From: Stratiolaelaps scimitus
Taxonomy: Eukaryota > Arthropoda > Arachnida > Mesostigmata > Laelapidae
NCBI GenBank assembly: GCA_019614645.1
Contig: JABWDB010000034.1
Location: 1,488,001-1,552,000 of the forward strand
DNA: 64,000 nucleotides
Direction: 5' to 3'
Both the position numbers and the translations under genes were made by a program. This document shows, in pieces, positions 12,052-22,022 of this stretch; the stretch's first letter is position 1, and each line of letters opens with the position of its first letter. A model generated the notes under the pieces. The model searched no databases. It was not told where the DNA came from and worked only from the letters and a program-made list of their open reading frames with translations.

Positions 12052-12104
12052 GATAATAATAATAATAATAATAATAATAATATAATAATAATAATAATAA
12101 TAAT
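12052..12104. repeat. (AAT)n microsatellite
   Basis: About 17 AAT/ATA units with one phase slip in the middle. Frames through it read as poly-Ile/Leu or poly-Asn and are artefacts. Confidence 0.95.
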
Positions 12105-12582
12105 CAAATACCGTAAATTTCTTTGATTCGGCTTACCCCCTTCTATTAGGAAATATATTATACATACAGTAACCAAACGAAACCAAACTAAACTCGCTGA
12201 CACACGGAGGGGAAGGAGACCAGGTAGTAACCACAGTTCTCATTATCTTTCCACTCCTTCCATAGAAGTTCTGCTAGAAACAGATGGTCGGCCCCCGGGG
12301 GGGGGCGTTGAACGGGACGGGTGGTACGGAAGGTGCGAGCGGAGGCGGCGAATGTCGAAAGCCATTGAAGCGTACGCGGCATCCGACGCGGTCCACGGGA
12401 CGACCTACGTGGCCAATTTCTAAATTGGACTCGTTTGGCCAATTCGCCAACTGGCCGATATGACACGACGTCGCCGACAGGAGCCTTGCGAACATGGCAG
12501 CTAATGGAATTTAAAGTAGCTCCCTCTCAGGAGCCATCCTGATAGATGCGGTGGTGGTGGTGGTGGTGAGGGTCCATTGAAT

Positions 12583-12804
12583 TGAACCTGCTGCTGCTGC
12601 TGCAGTTTGAATTTCAATGTTGTACGCGTCAATGCTTCTGTTGTGCCACAGGATCCTGGTGCGTCAATTATAAGCCAAGCAGAAATTCACCGAAGGTTGC
12701 CGACGATTCGCCGTGGGTACAGCGACGATTCGCACCTCAACGACTGCGCGTGCTCATCTGATATGTGGGCTGATCTATTGGATGGTCATAACTAGTTAGT
12801 AACG
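12583..12804 (+). repeat. Left arm of a foldback (long inverted repeat) element
   Basis: This arm is the reverse complement of 13240-13474 over nearly its whole length. Shared blocks in the same order include the CTG run, TTTGAATTTCAATGT, GTACGCGTCAATG, TTCTGTTGTG, GCAGAAATTCACCGAAGGT, TTCGCACCTCAACGACTGCG and ATAACTAGTTAGTAACG. The two arms differ by scattered substitutions and small indels, so the pair is old or separately mutated. A 61-codon frame inside the arm is not conserved in the partner arm. Confidence 0.85.
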
Positions 12805-13239
12805 TAGGGGGAAGGTGCGAGCCAAACTGCGACCTAATCACTCAGAAACGAACGTGGTGTCGTATAGATAAAACCCGGTATAAATACAGGATTGGACTTA
12901 TTGAAGTCTTATAGAAGCGTGGTACGCAAGCGAACAGTTAGCAAAACAATAGATTCACTTTTAACGAAAGATCTTCACTTGGAGCTGGAGCAGAGTCTAT
13001 TTCAATTGTTATCCTATGGTTTCAAGTGAAAGTCTATGTTCTCCATAGCCGTAACACATGTTTTGTCCGGCAGTAAGCTCACTCCGTGCTTTGTGCGATG
13101 AGCCCGTGATATTAACATTGTTGATCAACCGCAAGTTTCTCCGTTTTGCATATGGGAAAAAGCACCCTTCCAGCATCTCAGTTAGTCGCAATATAGTGCT
13201 GAGTACTTGGCACTCGATGACGAATACTTGTGGAGCCAG
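12805..13239. mobile_element. Unique spacer of the foldback element
   Basis: About 435 bp between the two arms. It has no long open frame and no transposase motif, so if this is a transposon it would be non-autonomous. A 64-codon frame at 13058-13252 has no recognisable domain. Confidence 0.5.
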
Positions 13240-13474
13240 CGTTACTAACTAGTTATAACCTTCAATAGGCCAGCCCGCATATCAGACGGGCACGCGCAGT
13301 CGTTGAGGTGCGAAGCGTCGCATATACCCATGGCGAAGCCGAATACCTTCGGTGAATTTCTGCTTTGACGCGCAGGGATCTTGTGACACAACAGAAACAT
13401 TGACGCGTACGACATTGAAATTCAAACAGCAGCAGCAGCAGCAGCAGCAGTAGCAGCAGCAGCAGCAGGTGCAA
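13240..13474 (-). repeat. Right arm of the foldback element, with (CAG)n end
   Basis: Reverse complement of the left arm. Its outer end carries an expanded CAG run (about 13427-13469, with one TAG interruption), longer than the CTG run at the outer end of the left arm. No clear target-site duplication flanks the two outer ends. Confidence 0.85.
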
Positions 13475-14068
13475 CTTTAGTATCTGAGTTGAGTGTCTAG
13501 CCACTCTTAATACAACTGTGCAGCGGTTGAAGATCGTGAATTCGTCGAATACGAATTCGACCGCAAGCGACGACGTTTGATTGCGAACATTGACCCACAC
13601 TCGTGACCCAGACATAGGGTCGTGTGCTAATACATTAGTGGGCCCAAGTTTGTATCAGCCCATAGCGATTCACGGTGATGGTGACGATGGCCATGATGAT
13701 GGGGTACACAGGGTGTTTGACTTTAGCACCCATAGTTGGAGGAGGTTGAAATGTCTCGAAACGGTGACGAGAGACGATCGTTCTTTATTCAACACAAAGT
13801 TTTCCATTTTTATTTGCTTTTGGTGTACGGCGGGGGCTCGGACCGCACGGTTGATTTGGTCAACTGTCGTCAACCGACGGTAACGTTCCTTCAGACCGAT
13901 GGACCTCTATCCTGCAATCATCCCCCAAATAAACCTCACGCATTGTCCAATGCTGCCCTACAATTGATCTTTTTGAATCGAGAGAGAGGAGAGAGATAGA
14001 GGGAGGCAGATACAGCCCAAAGCTTCGCATACTTCTGAACCCCATCGTTCGACGAGCCACTATTTTTC
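13475..14068. other. Unassigned DNA
   Basis: Short overlapping frames. A (GA)n stretch lies near 13980-13999. No gene supported. Confidence 0.5.
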
Positions 14069-14458
14069 TTGGCTCCTGGAGCGTCCTTTAACGGAATGAC
14101 AATCAAAGGCGAAGCTAGGATCAAGCCCTGCTTTCAAGTATCTATTCCATTATTGGAGAGTCAAGGCTTACTCGAAAGGAGACCTTTCGAAGCTCGTAAC
14201 GGTGTCAGCGTTTTCGTGTCCTTCGATGAGATTCTATCAGCTACCGTCCGCGGACCTCTGATCGGCCTCGAAGGATGGGCGTCCCTTGCTCAGGATATCT
14301 TAATGGTGTGTGGCTCCCAGACCAATCGGAAGCCTTCCGGCGGCGAACAGCATGTTTGTCGTGTGACGGCCGTTTCGCCGATGGAAATAGTTCTATCACA
14401 TCTCAACGTTCGAATAGATGATATACGTGCTAGAGTTACCCGTTTTGACAGCCGTTAG
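14069..14458 (+). CDS. Unidentified open frame, 129 codons
   Basis: This plus-strand frame ends at a TAG at 14456-14458. Its translation has mixed, globular-looking composition (segments such as PLLESQGLLER and VSVFVSFDEIL) rather than low complexity, which is why I list it. I recognise no domain and cannot show splice sites or a conserved start. Two further unidentified plus-strand frames follow at 14806-15297 and 15338-15679, so the 1.6-kb stretch may be one decayed coding element broken by indels. Chance open frames remain a real alternative. Confidence 0.2.
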   Translation: MAPGASFNGMTIKGEARIKPCFQVSIPLLESQGLLERRPFEARNGVSVFVSFDEILSATVRGPLIGLEGWASLAQDILMVCGSQTNRKPSGGEQHVCRVTAVSPMEIVLSHLNVRIDDIRARVTRFDSR

Positions 14459-14805
14459 TAAGATCTGGCCAACACTGTAGGTTTTAGTTCAACGTCATTT
14501 GTCGAAGGAAGTCTTGCCATGTTCTGCTTTTGGAAGTCTGGGTTTTCGTCGAGTGTTACCAAGCACACAAACAATTTGTTGATTAATAGGGTCTGCTTGG
14601 AAGACAAAATTGTTTTTTTGTGTAAACCTCACGCCAATATGAGCATGTCTTTACCTACGATGTGACTGACGAAAAAGAGATCGTAGGGAGCTAGTCAGTT
14701 AACCTATGAATTTCCACATTTACTAAACGTTGCCGTTGTGTTCGGCGTAGTGTTCGTAGGGTAGTTTCGTTGATATTTGCTTGACCTAAAATTGATTACA
14801 CTTCT

Positions 14806-15297
14806 ATGGTCGATTCGATTCTGCTTAATTGCGAAAAGGTACCTCCCTGCGAAGGCGAGCACTATCCCCAAGGACAGGACCTCTCGTTTCCCATTTCTCG
14901 AACTAATCTTCTAAATGTACAGCCGCTTCAATACGTTAGAATAGGTAGGGTTCGATTTGTACAGAGAACTGTAAATTGTCTCACATATCGTATCCGCTCT
15001 GCAAAGGTTGAAGCTCTTGTTTTGCTCAAGTTACTCGGCAATTACATTGCAATTTCAGAATATCAACCACCACCACCAACCGCCGCTAGACGACGCCAGA
15101 TCTATCCATGTATGCGTAATATGACTATGAGATTGTCTTATGCTCTACCGCAGCCTAGCCCTTATACGAGGGAAGGTTTCCGTAAACTGAATTTTACTTC
15201 ATCTCGCTGCGAGACAATCTCGCTAGTTGTCGAACAACGCACTTTCGCCGGCACGGAATGGCGTACCCGTGATGGAATATTTGATGGCGGGCGATGA
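14806..15297 (+). CDS. Unidentified open frame, 163 codons
   Basis: An ATG at 14806 opens a 163-codon frame. The translation is basic, contains a short Pro run (QPPPPTAARRR) from a CACCACCACCA stretch, and has no signal peptide, membrane segment or domain that I recognise. It is the longest frame in the 14.0-15.7 kb cluster. No poly(A) signal or splice pair ties it to its neighbours. It may be a remnant of a mobile element or a chance frame. Confidence 0.2.
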   Translation: MVDSILLNCEKVPPCEGEHYPQGQDLSFPISRTNLLNVQPLQYVRIGRVRFVQRTVNCLTYRIRSAKVEALVLLKLLGNYIAISEYQPPPPTAARRRQIYPCMRNMTMRLSYALPQPSPYTREGFRKLNFTSSRCETISLVVEQRTFAGTEWRTRDGIFDGGR

Positions 15298-15337
15298 GAT
15301 CCACGATGGCCGCACCTGAACATCTATTCGGCCAAAT

Positions 15338-15679
15338 GTGAGAGGTTGTGGTAAATTCATGAAAGCTACGGAAAACCGCCGTTTTTTTCATTTGCGCCTC
15401 GAGCCACCAGGGGCCTCCCCAACATTTCTTCCTTCGCATGCGACACGGCCGCTTTCCGTGCAGAAGGTTCGTTGTTCTATTCTTAGCTTAGATATCGCTG
15501 AAGTGAATTTCTTGTCAGTAATCTCGCTGCACGAAGGGGTAAATGGGTATGACAGGGGAGATTTGACCAGCACGCAATGTCACCCCCCGATTCCCGGGGG
15601 TCTTCTGTGGGGGCCCAGCAATATATGGGAATCGCAACTACCGTCTAGTGTGATGTGTACATTGTTGGACAGTAGTTGA
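15338..15679 (+). CDS. Unidentified open frame, 113 codons
   Basis: Third plus-strand frame of the cluster, ending at 15677-15679. Composition is unremarkable and no family is recognised. An opposite-strand frame (15388-15573) overlaps it, which lowers confidence that either is coding. Confidence 0.15.
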   Translation: MRGCGKFMKATENRRFFHLRLEPPGASPTFLPSHATRPLSVQKVRCSILSLDIAEVNFLSVISLHEGVNGYDRGDLTSTQCHPPIPGGLLWGPSNIWESQLPSSVMCTLLDSS

Positions 15680-16260
15680 CATAGCATATCGCTCAGTTTC
15701 TTTCAACAACAACGACCAACTATGCTAAATTTGTATTGCTTGCTTCCTTCTAATACATTTTCATGCCCAACATCGTTTCACGATGAGGCCGTACTCGAGG
15801 AATGGGACGCTTGTAGTTATTGCGACGCAGAGAAGCTTTCTTGATGAAAATCACCATTGAAGCTGCTGCTGCTGTTCTCAATGACGTTCTCCCATCCAAG
15901 ATGAACTTTCTAGTGGGCGACTTGTGGAGCAAGAGAAGAAGTGGCCGTCTCTCGCACACTGGGAACGACACAGGTGCGGCAGAATTGGGGCGCGTCCGAA
16001 GCAATTTTAAACTTCGGCGGGCCGACGGCCTGCTGCCCCCACCTCGCCCCCCCCACGCACCTCAATGAGGTGAGCTGAAGTCGTGGACGAAGCGAACTCA
16101 AGTTCTCCCTTTGGCTCGCGTCATCTACAGCGCACGGGATGGCATGGTGGCGGGTTTCGGCAATTTGACACCGCCAGACTTTTGTGAACCCATTCGATCA
16201 CGGGGAGAGATATAAACACAGACATCGGCAGACGGGGGACCCAGCGGGAAAACCAATGGA
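15680..16260. other. Unassigned DNA
   Basis: Short overlapping frames and a C-rich stretch near 16035-16056. No gene supported. Confidence 0.5.
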
Positions 16261-16271
16261 CTGATGGTAGT

Positions 16272-16544
16272 TGTAGCGTTGCTCGAGTGCGAAGATATTT
16301 GGAGCGATTTAAAGTTGGGTGCCCTCCCCTATGGGAGAAATTCGACTCGGGGAAAAAGATCTACAGCGAAGGGAACGAGACAATAGCGGAGGAATACCGA
16401 AAGCTATTTAGTGATTTTACTTTAGAGCATTCTCTACCATTAACATTAGCTACGATAAGAAGGAAAGTGACACGCGAACGTCCACTGGGACATGAACATA
16501 TTTTGAAACGAACTAAACAAAGGTGGGGGCGCTGTTTCCGCTAA
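16272..16544 (+). CDS. Candidate terminal exon of an unidentified gene
   Basis: An open frame of about 90 codons ends at TAA 16542-16544, and a canonical AATAAA lies at 16571-16576, 26 bp past the stop. The translation is basic and hydrophilic with heptad-like charged stretches (for example GNETIAEEYRKLFSDFTLEH). It shows no low complexity and no known domain. A TTGTAG just before the frame could be a splice acceptor. The stop-plus-AATAAA layout fits either the last exon of a host gene or the 3' end of a retroposed copy. No upstream exon is identified. Confidence 0.3.
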   Translation, partial: CSVARVRRYLERFKVGCPPLWEKFDSGKKIYSEGNETIAEEYRKLFSDFTLEHSLPLTLATIRRKVTRERPLGHEHILKRTKQRWGRCFR

Positions 16545-16570
16545 TCTTGCTTGATTGTTTTCCCTTATTG

Positions 16571-16576
16571 AATAAA
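16571..16576 (+). terminator. AATAAA poly(A) signal
   Basis: Canonical hexamer placed 26 bp after the stop codon of the frame at 16272-16544. Confidence 0.35.
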
Positions 16577-16831
16577 CAGATATTTCGATTCTTTGGTTAG
16601 TGTTTCTCACGATGTTCAAGATATAATATCGGAATCAAAAGCTCCTTGACTCAGTGAAGGCCAAGTAACAGGAGGGGGATTAAGATATTTCTACATTGGT
16701 CTATCCTCCTTTTTTCTATATAGGATAAATTAATTATATCGTATACTATTGCTGCACTGACATACTTCCTCCGGTATGGTCTGTCCTGCGAGGGTGTGAT
16801 GTAACAGCTGACCCAGGCATCCGGCCCGCAC

Positions 16832-16853
16832 ATATATATATATATATATATAT
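16832..16853. repeat. (TA)n microsatellite
   Basis: About 11 AT units. Confidence 0.9.
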
Positions 16854-17149
16854 CACCCCTTCCTGTGGCGGTTCAGATCATAAAGGGAACGTAATCAAAA
16901 ATCCTGAGTGGCGAAGCGAGAAGCCGTGCGACTAGCCGGCTTGCAGAGACCCGAGGGCGGTAAGGGTCTATGACATATCAGCCTTCGAAAAACCTCATTC
17001 GACAGCACTTCTGCAATAGGAGGCTACGGCCGAAGCCCCGGTGGCCATGGGGTTCCTCAAGTCGGTTGTTAAAGTCGAAGTTGCCTATTAATTCCTGATA
17101 AATAGAAAATATATATATTTATTCAACATACGATAATTAGGAATTAGTT

Positions 17150-17470
17150 CTAGGGATTATTTGGGGGGATTAGTTGGGGACCAGGGCCGAGGTCGACATT
17201 ATCCCGAGGAAGGCGATGACACTGCCTCTCTGCACAGCGAGAGACAGGCGTTGCAGAAGGAAAGATCCTGCGCGCTTGTCCCCGGTGGCGCGGATCAGCC
17301 TATGGTAGACCCCTTCGAGATAGTTCGTAGTGAGGGGGCCGTGCCCCCCTAAGGTCCCAAAAGCACGGGAGGAGAAGAGGTGGGTTGCCTAGAGTGCGGC
17401 GTACTTCCGTAGGTTGGCCCTCTCCGCACGCGCTACCGCGTAACCGGGGGTGGTTGCACTGTGGTCGACA
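17150..17470 (-). mobile_element. LINE-A 3' end, reverse strand
   Basis: On the minus strand one frame reads TTPGYAVARAERA, NLRKYAAL, a stop, then ATHLFSS, a Gly-rich piece, YLEGVYHRLIRATGDKRAGS and FLLQRLSLAVQRGS. This layout (a basic R/K-Y-A-A-L box, an R-A-T-G-D-K-R box and an L-Q-R-L-S-L-A-V-Q-R-G box near the C-terminus) is, from family knowledge, typical of the carboxy-terminal tail of a group of invertebrate LINE ORF2 proteins after the reverse transcriptase. The internal stop makes it a pseudogene. The 3' tail contains TTGAATAAATA, a likely poly(A) signal, and then TA-rich sequence. Confidence 0.75.
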
Positions 17471-18042
17471 TAAACAAATAGAAAATAGTGACAAACATTT
17501 CTACTACCATGATTGACAGAACATCGTTCAGGTCAGGCTAAGAAACGCAATTCAAGTCAGTCTGCCTGGCGTATCAGGTTAGGTATTTTCCTCTCGACAC
17601 TTCTCGCATAATAATCATGCGGCCATGCAGACAAATGCCTGAAGGGTTTGACGGGAGAAGGGCTAAAAAAGAAATCTATTTGCTAAACAAAGACGAGACG
17701 TGATTTTTGATGTCAGAAAAAATGTTTATCATAGCCAGGTTTAGAATCACGAATGTTAATCAAACTGTATAGTCTTACCCAAGGAGTCATGCGTTGACGT
17801 ACAAGCCGTCCACCCGATCTGCTGTTCCATTGCGTCTCCTCACAGAACAGAGAAATAACGCCGAGCATCTATACGACACGCGTATTTATATGAATCTCTT
17901 CGTCAGTAGTCAGCTGAGTCTCGACCTGGAGTTACAACCCACTGATAGGAATATTCATTCCTATGAACGTCGCGACAGAAACATCTGAACGGCCCGGACA
18001 ACGGGACGTTGTTTCGGAAAACGCCATCTCGAACGGGAGCGC
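17471..18042. other. Unassigned DNA
   Basis: No exon or repeat family recognised. Confidence 0.5.
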
Positions 18043-18060
18043 AGGTAACTCCGGAGATAT
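18043..18060. repeat. Target-site duplication, left copy
   Basis: AGGTAACTCCGGAGATAT, matched at 17 of 18 positions by 18140-18157 on the other side of the SINE-1 insertion. Confidence 0.9.
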
Positions 18061-18139
18061 TTTTTTTGTTTTCGAGCTGACCCTCAGCTGTTCCCCTTTT
18101 ATCTGACAGGCCTCAGCTCTTAACCTTTTAGGTATTGGT
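18061..18139 (-). repeat. 5'-truncated SINE-1 insertion, reverse strand
   Basis: About 79 bp. On the minus strand it runs AATACCTAAAAGGTTAAG, AGCTGAGGCCTGTCAGATAA, AGCTGAGGGTCAGCTCGAAA and an A-rich tail. It is bounded exactly by the two target-site duplications, so the truncation happened on insertion (target-primed reverse transcription) and not by later deletion. Confidence 0.9.
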
Positions 18140-18157
18140 AGGTAACGCCGGAGATAT
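18140..18157. repeat. Target-site duplication, right copy
   Basis: AGGTAACGCCGGAGATAT, one mismatch to 18043-18060. Confidence 0.9.
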
Positions 18158-20333
18158 TGATCAAATAGAACGACATCTATACTTCGCTTCTTGTAGGGTC
18201 TGTTTGCTGCGTCAAATGCAGTGCGTTGTATTGTGCTGCAAAAACAGATACGCGAAGCCCGTACTGCGAAGCTCGTCTCCACGGGAAGCGAAGCTCGTTA
18301 TGTCTGCTGTTAAATGTAATCCGCAACAAATTCATTCGGATTGAAAAACATTTTCAATTTCCAGCCAACCTTCAGTCCACCACCGAACGCTCGGTGCTGT
18401 GATGAACGCCACTGTCACAGCTGGAGTTAGATTCACAGGAAAATATTCCGGGACAATCCTGCATTGTCCTTCGTCGAAGTCCTGCGTTCCGGAGGAAACT
18501 CAAAATGATGAAACCAAATGTACTTCGTCGAAAAAGAGCGATGCACGATTCTTTGTCGTGTGATATCAAATTGTGTTACGTATAGCTGTGCGTCGAACGT
18601 TGAGCGGGAATATGGCTTCTGAGAGACAAGTCCCCTGAACCAGAGGTGCAGAGGACGCTTCCGGATGATAACAAAGGTAAGGCGCGGGTTTACTTAGATC
18701 TTGATTGATATCTAATTAGCAAACGGCGAACGCGCGCTTTTATAGACGAAGCGGCGATACCTGGCACGGGGAACCAGCTAGTGTCATACCACCACCCCCA
18801 CCTCACATATCGAGACGACGATGTCAGTTGTCGCTACCCAGCGGACGCTCGATTCTACCCAGCAAGGAAAACAAGCTGAGAAGTTGAAGTTTGTAGTGGA
18901 CAATTGCCGCTTCCGGACCTCAAGTGAAATGGCGTGTGGAAATCCTGAGCGTTACATAGTGCATTGCAGTGTGAAAGACTTTGTGGGGTGAAAAATACGC
19001 TTGGCTTGGGTTGAGTCATCCTCGGATCAGGGCAGGCGGGGAAAAAGGCCGAGATCGCCATTGAGCCGAACTGCCGAGTCCTGCCCGAGCACTTCCTCCT
19101 TCAGGACGCTTCAGGAACTCCACCCCATCGAGAGCTCTCTGCTACGTAAACTTCTCGAGGGCATTACGAGCGGCAGCATTGCCACGAGGTCGGGGGGCGA
19201 CGGCGACGGCTGAAGGAGCTACCACAATGTGAAAGATCACCCGTAGCCAATGGAGCGAGCATACAGTCTGTTTAAAGGAGGAGGAGGAGGTGCACATAGG
19301 CGCATTGTGACGATCCGACATCGTACTCATACATACGTTCGTTGAACGGCGAAGAAAGAGGCAAGATCTTTCTTTGGGCTTTTTGTAACATCTGACGCAT
19401 TGGGTTATTATCTAATAAGAGCGGAACTATCCTTTTAGATATCTGCTTTAGATTTGCGCTGCGTACGTTCGACGATCCTGCCATTTGGTCCCGAAGTAGA
19501 AAAAGCCGCCGAACTATTATAATAGCTCATTGGCGATATCAATTTTGAGCAGATGATAATAGTTGTAGCGATATGGCGAACTCGGAAAATGGCCTCGTCA
19601 GGAGGTATTATAGACAAAGAATCGGATGTAGTGAGAGCGAGCCAGAATTACGGGGTTCTGAGACCTCGTGGCCCGGCGGTATGAGGGATTTACTCTTTCG
19701 GAGCACTAACGCATATTCTTATTGAACGATGAGAAACCGAAGCGGCAAATCAATGCAGCACTTGCAAGGAGAGTGACGCTCAATATCTCTTCAAACTCTC
19801 ATGCGTAACTTAATCAGATTCCCGCTTGATGAAGGATCGTTGGTATCCTTACGCCGCGTTACGGGTCACCAAGTCGCTTGAAGATCACGGAAGTCGAAAT
19901 CGAAGGCGACTACCTGAATAGCACTTTCGTATTTGCGAACAGAATTTACCTCTACATGAGCAGGTTTACTTATTTAGACAGACCTCGTCATTGCCGGTTC
20001 ATCAAAGCGGTCATTTTCGGTTTTGAAATATGAATGCCCCTTCTTACCGGGAGCAAGTCCGATGTAATAGCTGATTAAGAATGTAGCAATATGGTACGTA
20101 AATCTCCCTTACTAACGACGTTGCTTAATCACTTGCCTTGTACGAGGAAAGCATAATAAACCTGATTAAGAGCGCGGCCCAAGTCGAAGCCTAAGACGAG
20201 GTTTGCGCAAGCCCCTTTAGCCTGCTTATAGATTACAGCGTAATAGATTACGTCCAGTGGCTTACCTCTAGATCGGCTTTACTTGACGTGCGGCTAAGTG
20301 CCGAAAAGGTTGTGATCGACACGAAGCGCGGAT
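18158..20333. other. Unassigned DNA
   Basis: About 2.2 kb with only short frames (70 codons or fewer), none recognised. A short GGAGGAGGAGG run lies near 19278-19289. I see no repeat family here. Confidence 0.5.
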
Positions 20334-20360
20334 ATACATATATATATATATATATATATA
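20334..20360. repeat. (TA)n microsatellite
   Basis: About 13 TA units. Confidence 0.9.
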
Positions 20361-20429
20361 CTGACAAACGCCGTTAAGCACTTTTGGCGGCACTTAGCGA
20401 TTTCCGGAGTGCCCACTTCCCATTTCTAG

Positions 20430-20497
20430 AAGACTCGTTTGCCGTGAAAAGCAGTACCGTGGACATTAAACGTTGGCTGAGAGCCAGCTCGAGAGCC
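20430..20497 (+). repeat. SINE-2 tail fragment, forward strand
   Basis: Contains AAAAGCAGTACCGTGGACAT and TAAACGTTGGCTGAGAGCCA, diverged forms of the SINE-2 body and 3' end. The tRNA-like head is absent. Confidence 0.6.
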
Positions 20498-20689
20498 TCC
20501 TGAGGCTCATTTGCGACGACGACTTCTCTTACCTTTTCGTCATTGTTCCCTCGATTTGAGAAATGGCGGTCTTCACATCAGTCGTCCATTCAGGGTCCTT
20601 CCAAACACTCCCGTATACCAGGATAGACATAATGAGAATTTTTTGTTATCAAACATGGAAATAAGAACAAGTGTACGGGATGCCAAAAA

Positions 20690-20924
20690 ACGGGTTAGAA
20701 CGCTGCAAGGCGGCATTCGTATATATGATACAATGCATCATCCTGATGCGCTCGTGACGACGATCGAGAGGCATCAGTGTAAGGTTGAGGTTTCTGCCGT
20801 CATAGTACCTATATTTGTCGCTATAGTGAGAGATCTCGATCCGGAGAGATTCGCTATCGGGATCGAACGCCTGTATGGTGGCGATCGGAAAATACGATGA
20901 AGAATCAACGAGAACAGTATCCGT
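20690..20924 (-). CDS. Cadherin-repeat-like open frame (weak)
   Basis: A minus-strand frame encodes IATIQAFDPDSESLRIEIS, about 20 residues, then NLNLTLMPLDRRHE and finally SNPFF. Cadherin repeats have an A-x-DPD calcium-binding motif, a later L-D-R/Y-E motif and a closing D-N-x-P-x-F, in that order and roughly this spacing. Here the first is good, the second is L-D-R-R and the third is degenerate. A candidate acceptor (AG at 20925-20926) and donor (exon end 20809, then GTACTA) would define a 116-bp exon holding only the first motif. Without splicing the frame reads on past the second motif. No neighbouring cadherin exons were found. It may be one divergent exon, a relic or coincidence. Confidence 0.3.
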
Positions 20925-20942
20925 CTGGATTTCAGATGCCAC

Positions 20943-21947
20943 AACAGATGTGGGAATAGGATGATCTCAGAAACTCTGAGCCCTGACTTCGTAACCTATC
21001 GGTTTAGAAACGTCTTAAGAACGTAAGAGCAGCTAAGGCAGCTTGAACTCTTGTGTGTCTCATAGTATGCTCCCATCGGATGAAACTGAAATCCTTCCGG
21101 CCTCCGGTTGCCAGGCCAGTGCCAAGGCGTAGGAGATCGCGCTTCGGGTCTCGATGGTCAGCCCTGTGCGTTGCCTTGGTAAGGGCTCATAACGAAGCGA
21201 TGGGTAAGAAGGGTATTATCTCCCCGTTCTGAGCCGAATGAGGCAAGTCAATGTTGAACGCCAACGATGCGAGGCGTTGCCAACACATTGGACGACGTGA
21301 CATGAGAATTTATAGGGGCCAGTCAGTGTTCGAGCCGTCCGAAGGGACTATACAGCCTGTAGCGGAGGTCATTGTTTACGCCCTGAGTAAGGAGGTCCTT
21401 CTATTCGTGTAGCTCGCTTGGTAGGCGTTGGTCGTTGCCCTTGTCTCACGGAGACGATTGTCTCTCGCACACAATTTAGGGGGAAGCCACTTTAAGAGCG
21501 GAAGCGAATCGCAAAACCGCAAAGTTCTCGGGCTGTCCTCGGTCGGTCGGCGAAAGGCAGTCGCAAACCGCGCTCCTTCAATTTTCAACCGGGATGATTT
21601 TGGCCGTCGTTAGAGAGGAGGCGCTCATACAGAGTTATCGAAGCTAAGCTTAGACCAAGCTCATCTCACAGGCAAGCCAAGCGTGAAAGGACAAACACGA
21701 GCGGCGCTCTTAAGAGGCCAACCTGCCACGTAGTAGCCACGCTTGCGTTTGCGCTACTGTTTCGCCGCTACGGGCGAAGTCAACGACAGGCTTAGCAAGT
21801 CCGTTATTTTATAGGGCACAAATCGATTGAGTGCAGTGAAGATTGATTAGAACAGATGTCGGCCACCCAGAGTGGAACGATTATCATTGATTTTCCGGAT
21901 GACATGGCCAATGGGAGAAATGTCGTGAACATTTTCAATAAGTTAAA
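20943..21947. other. Unassigned DNA
   Basis: Overlapping frames at 21376-21613 on both strands without a recognised product. Nothing else seen. Confidence 0.5.
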
Positions 21948-22022
21948 TACAATAATAATCATCATCATCGTAATAATCATAATTTTATAAAAATAGACAA
22001 CAATAATAATCATAACCATAAT
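21948..22022. repeat. Imperfect (AAT)n/(ATC)n tract
   Basis: A-rich trinucleotide repeats (ATAATAATCATCATCATCG and similar). Confidence 0.8.
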
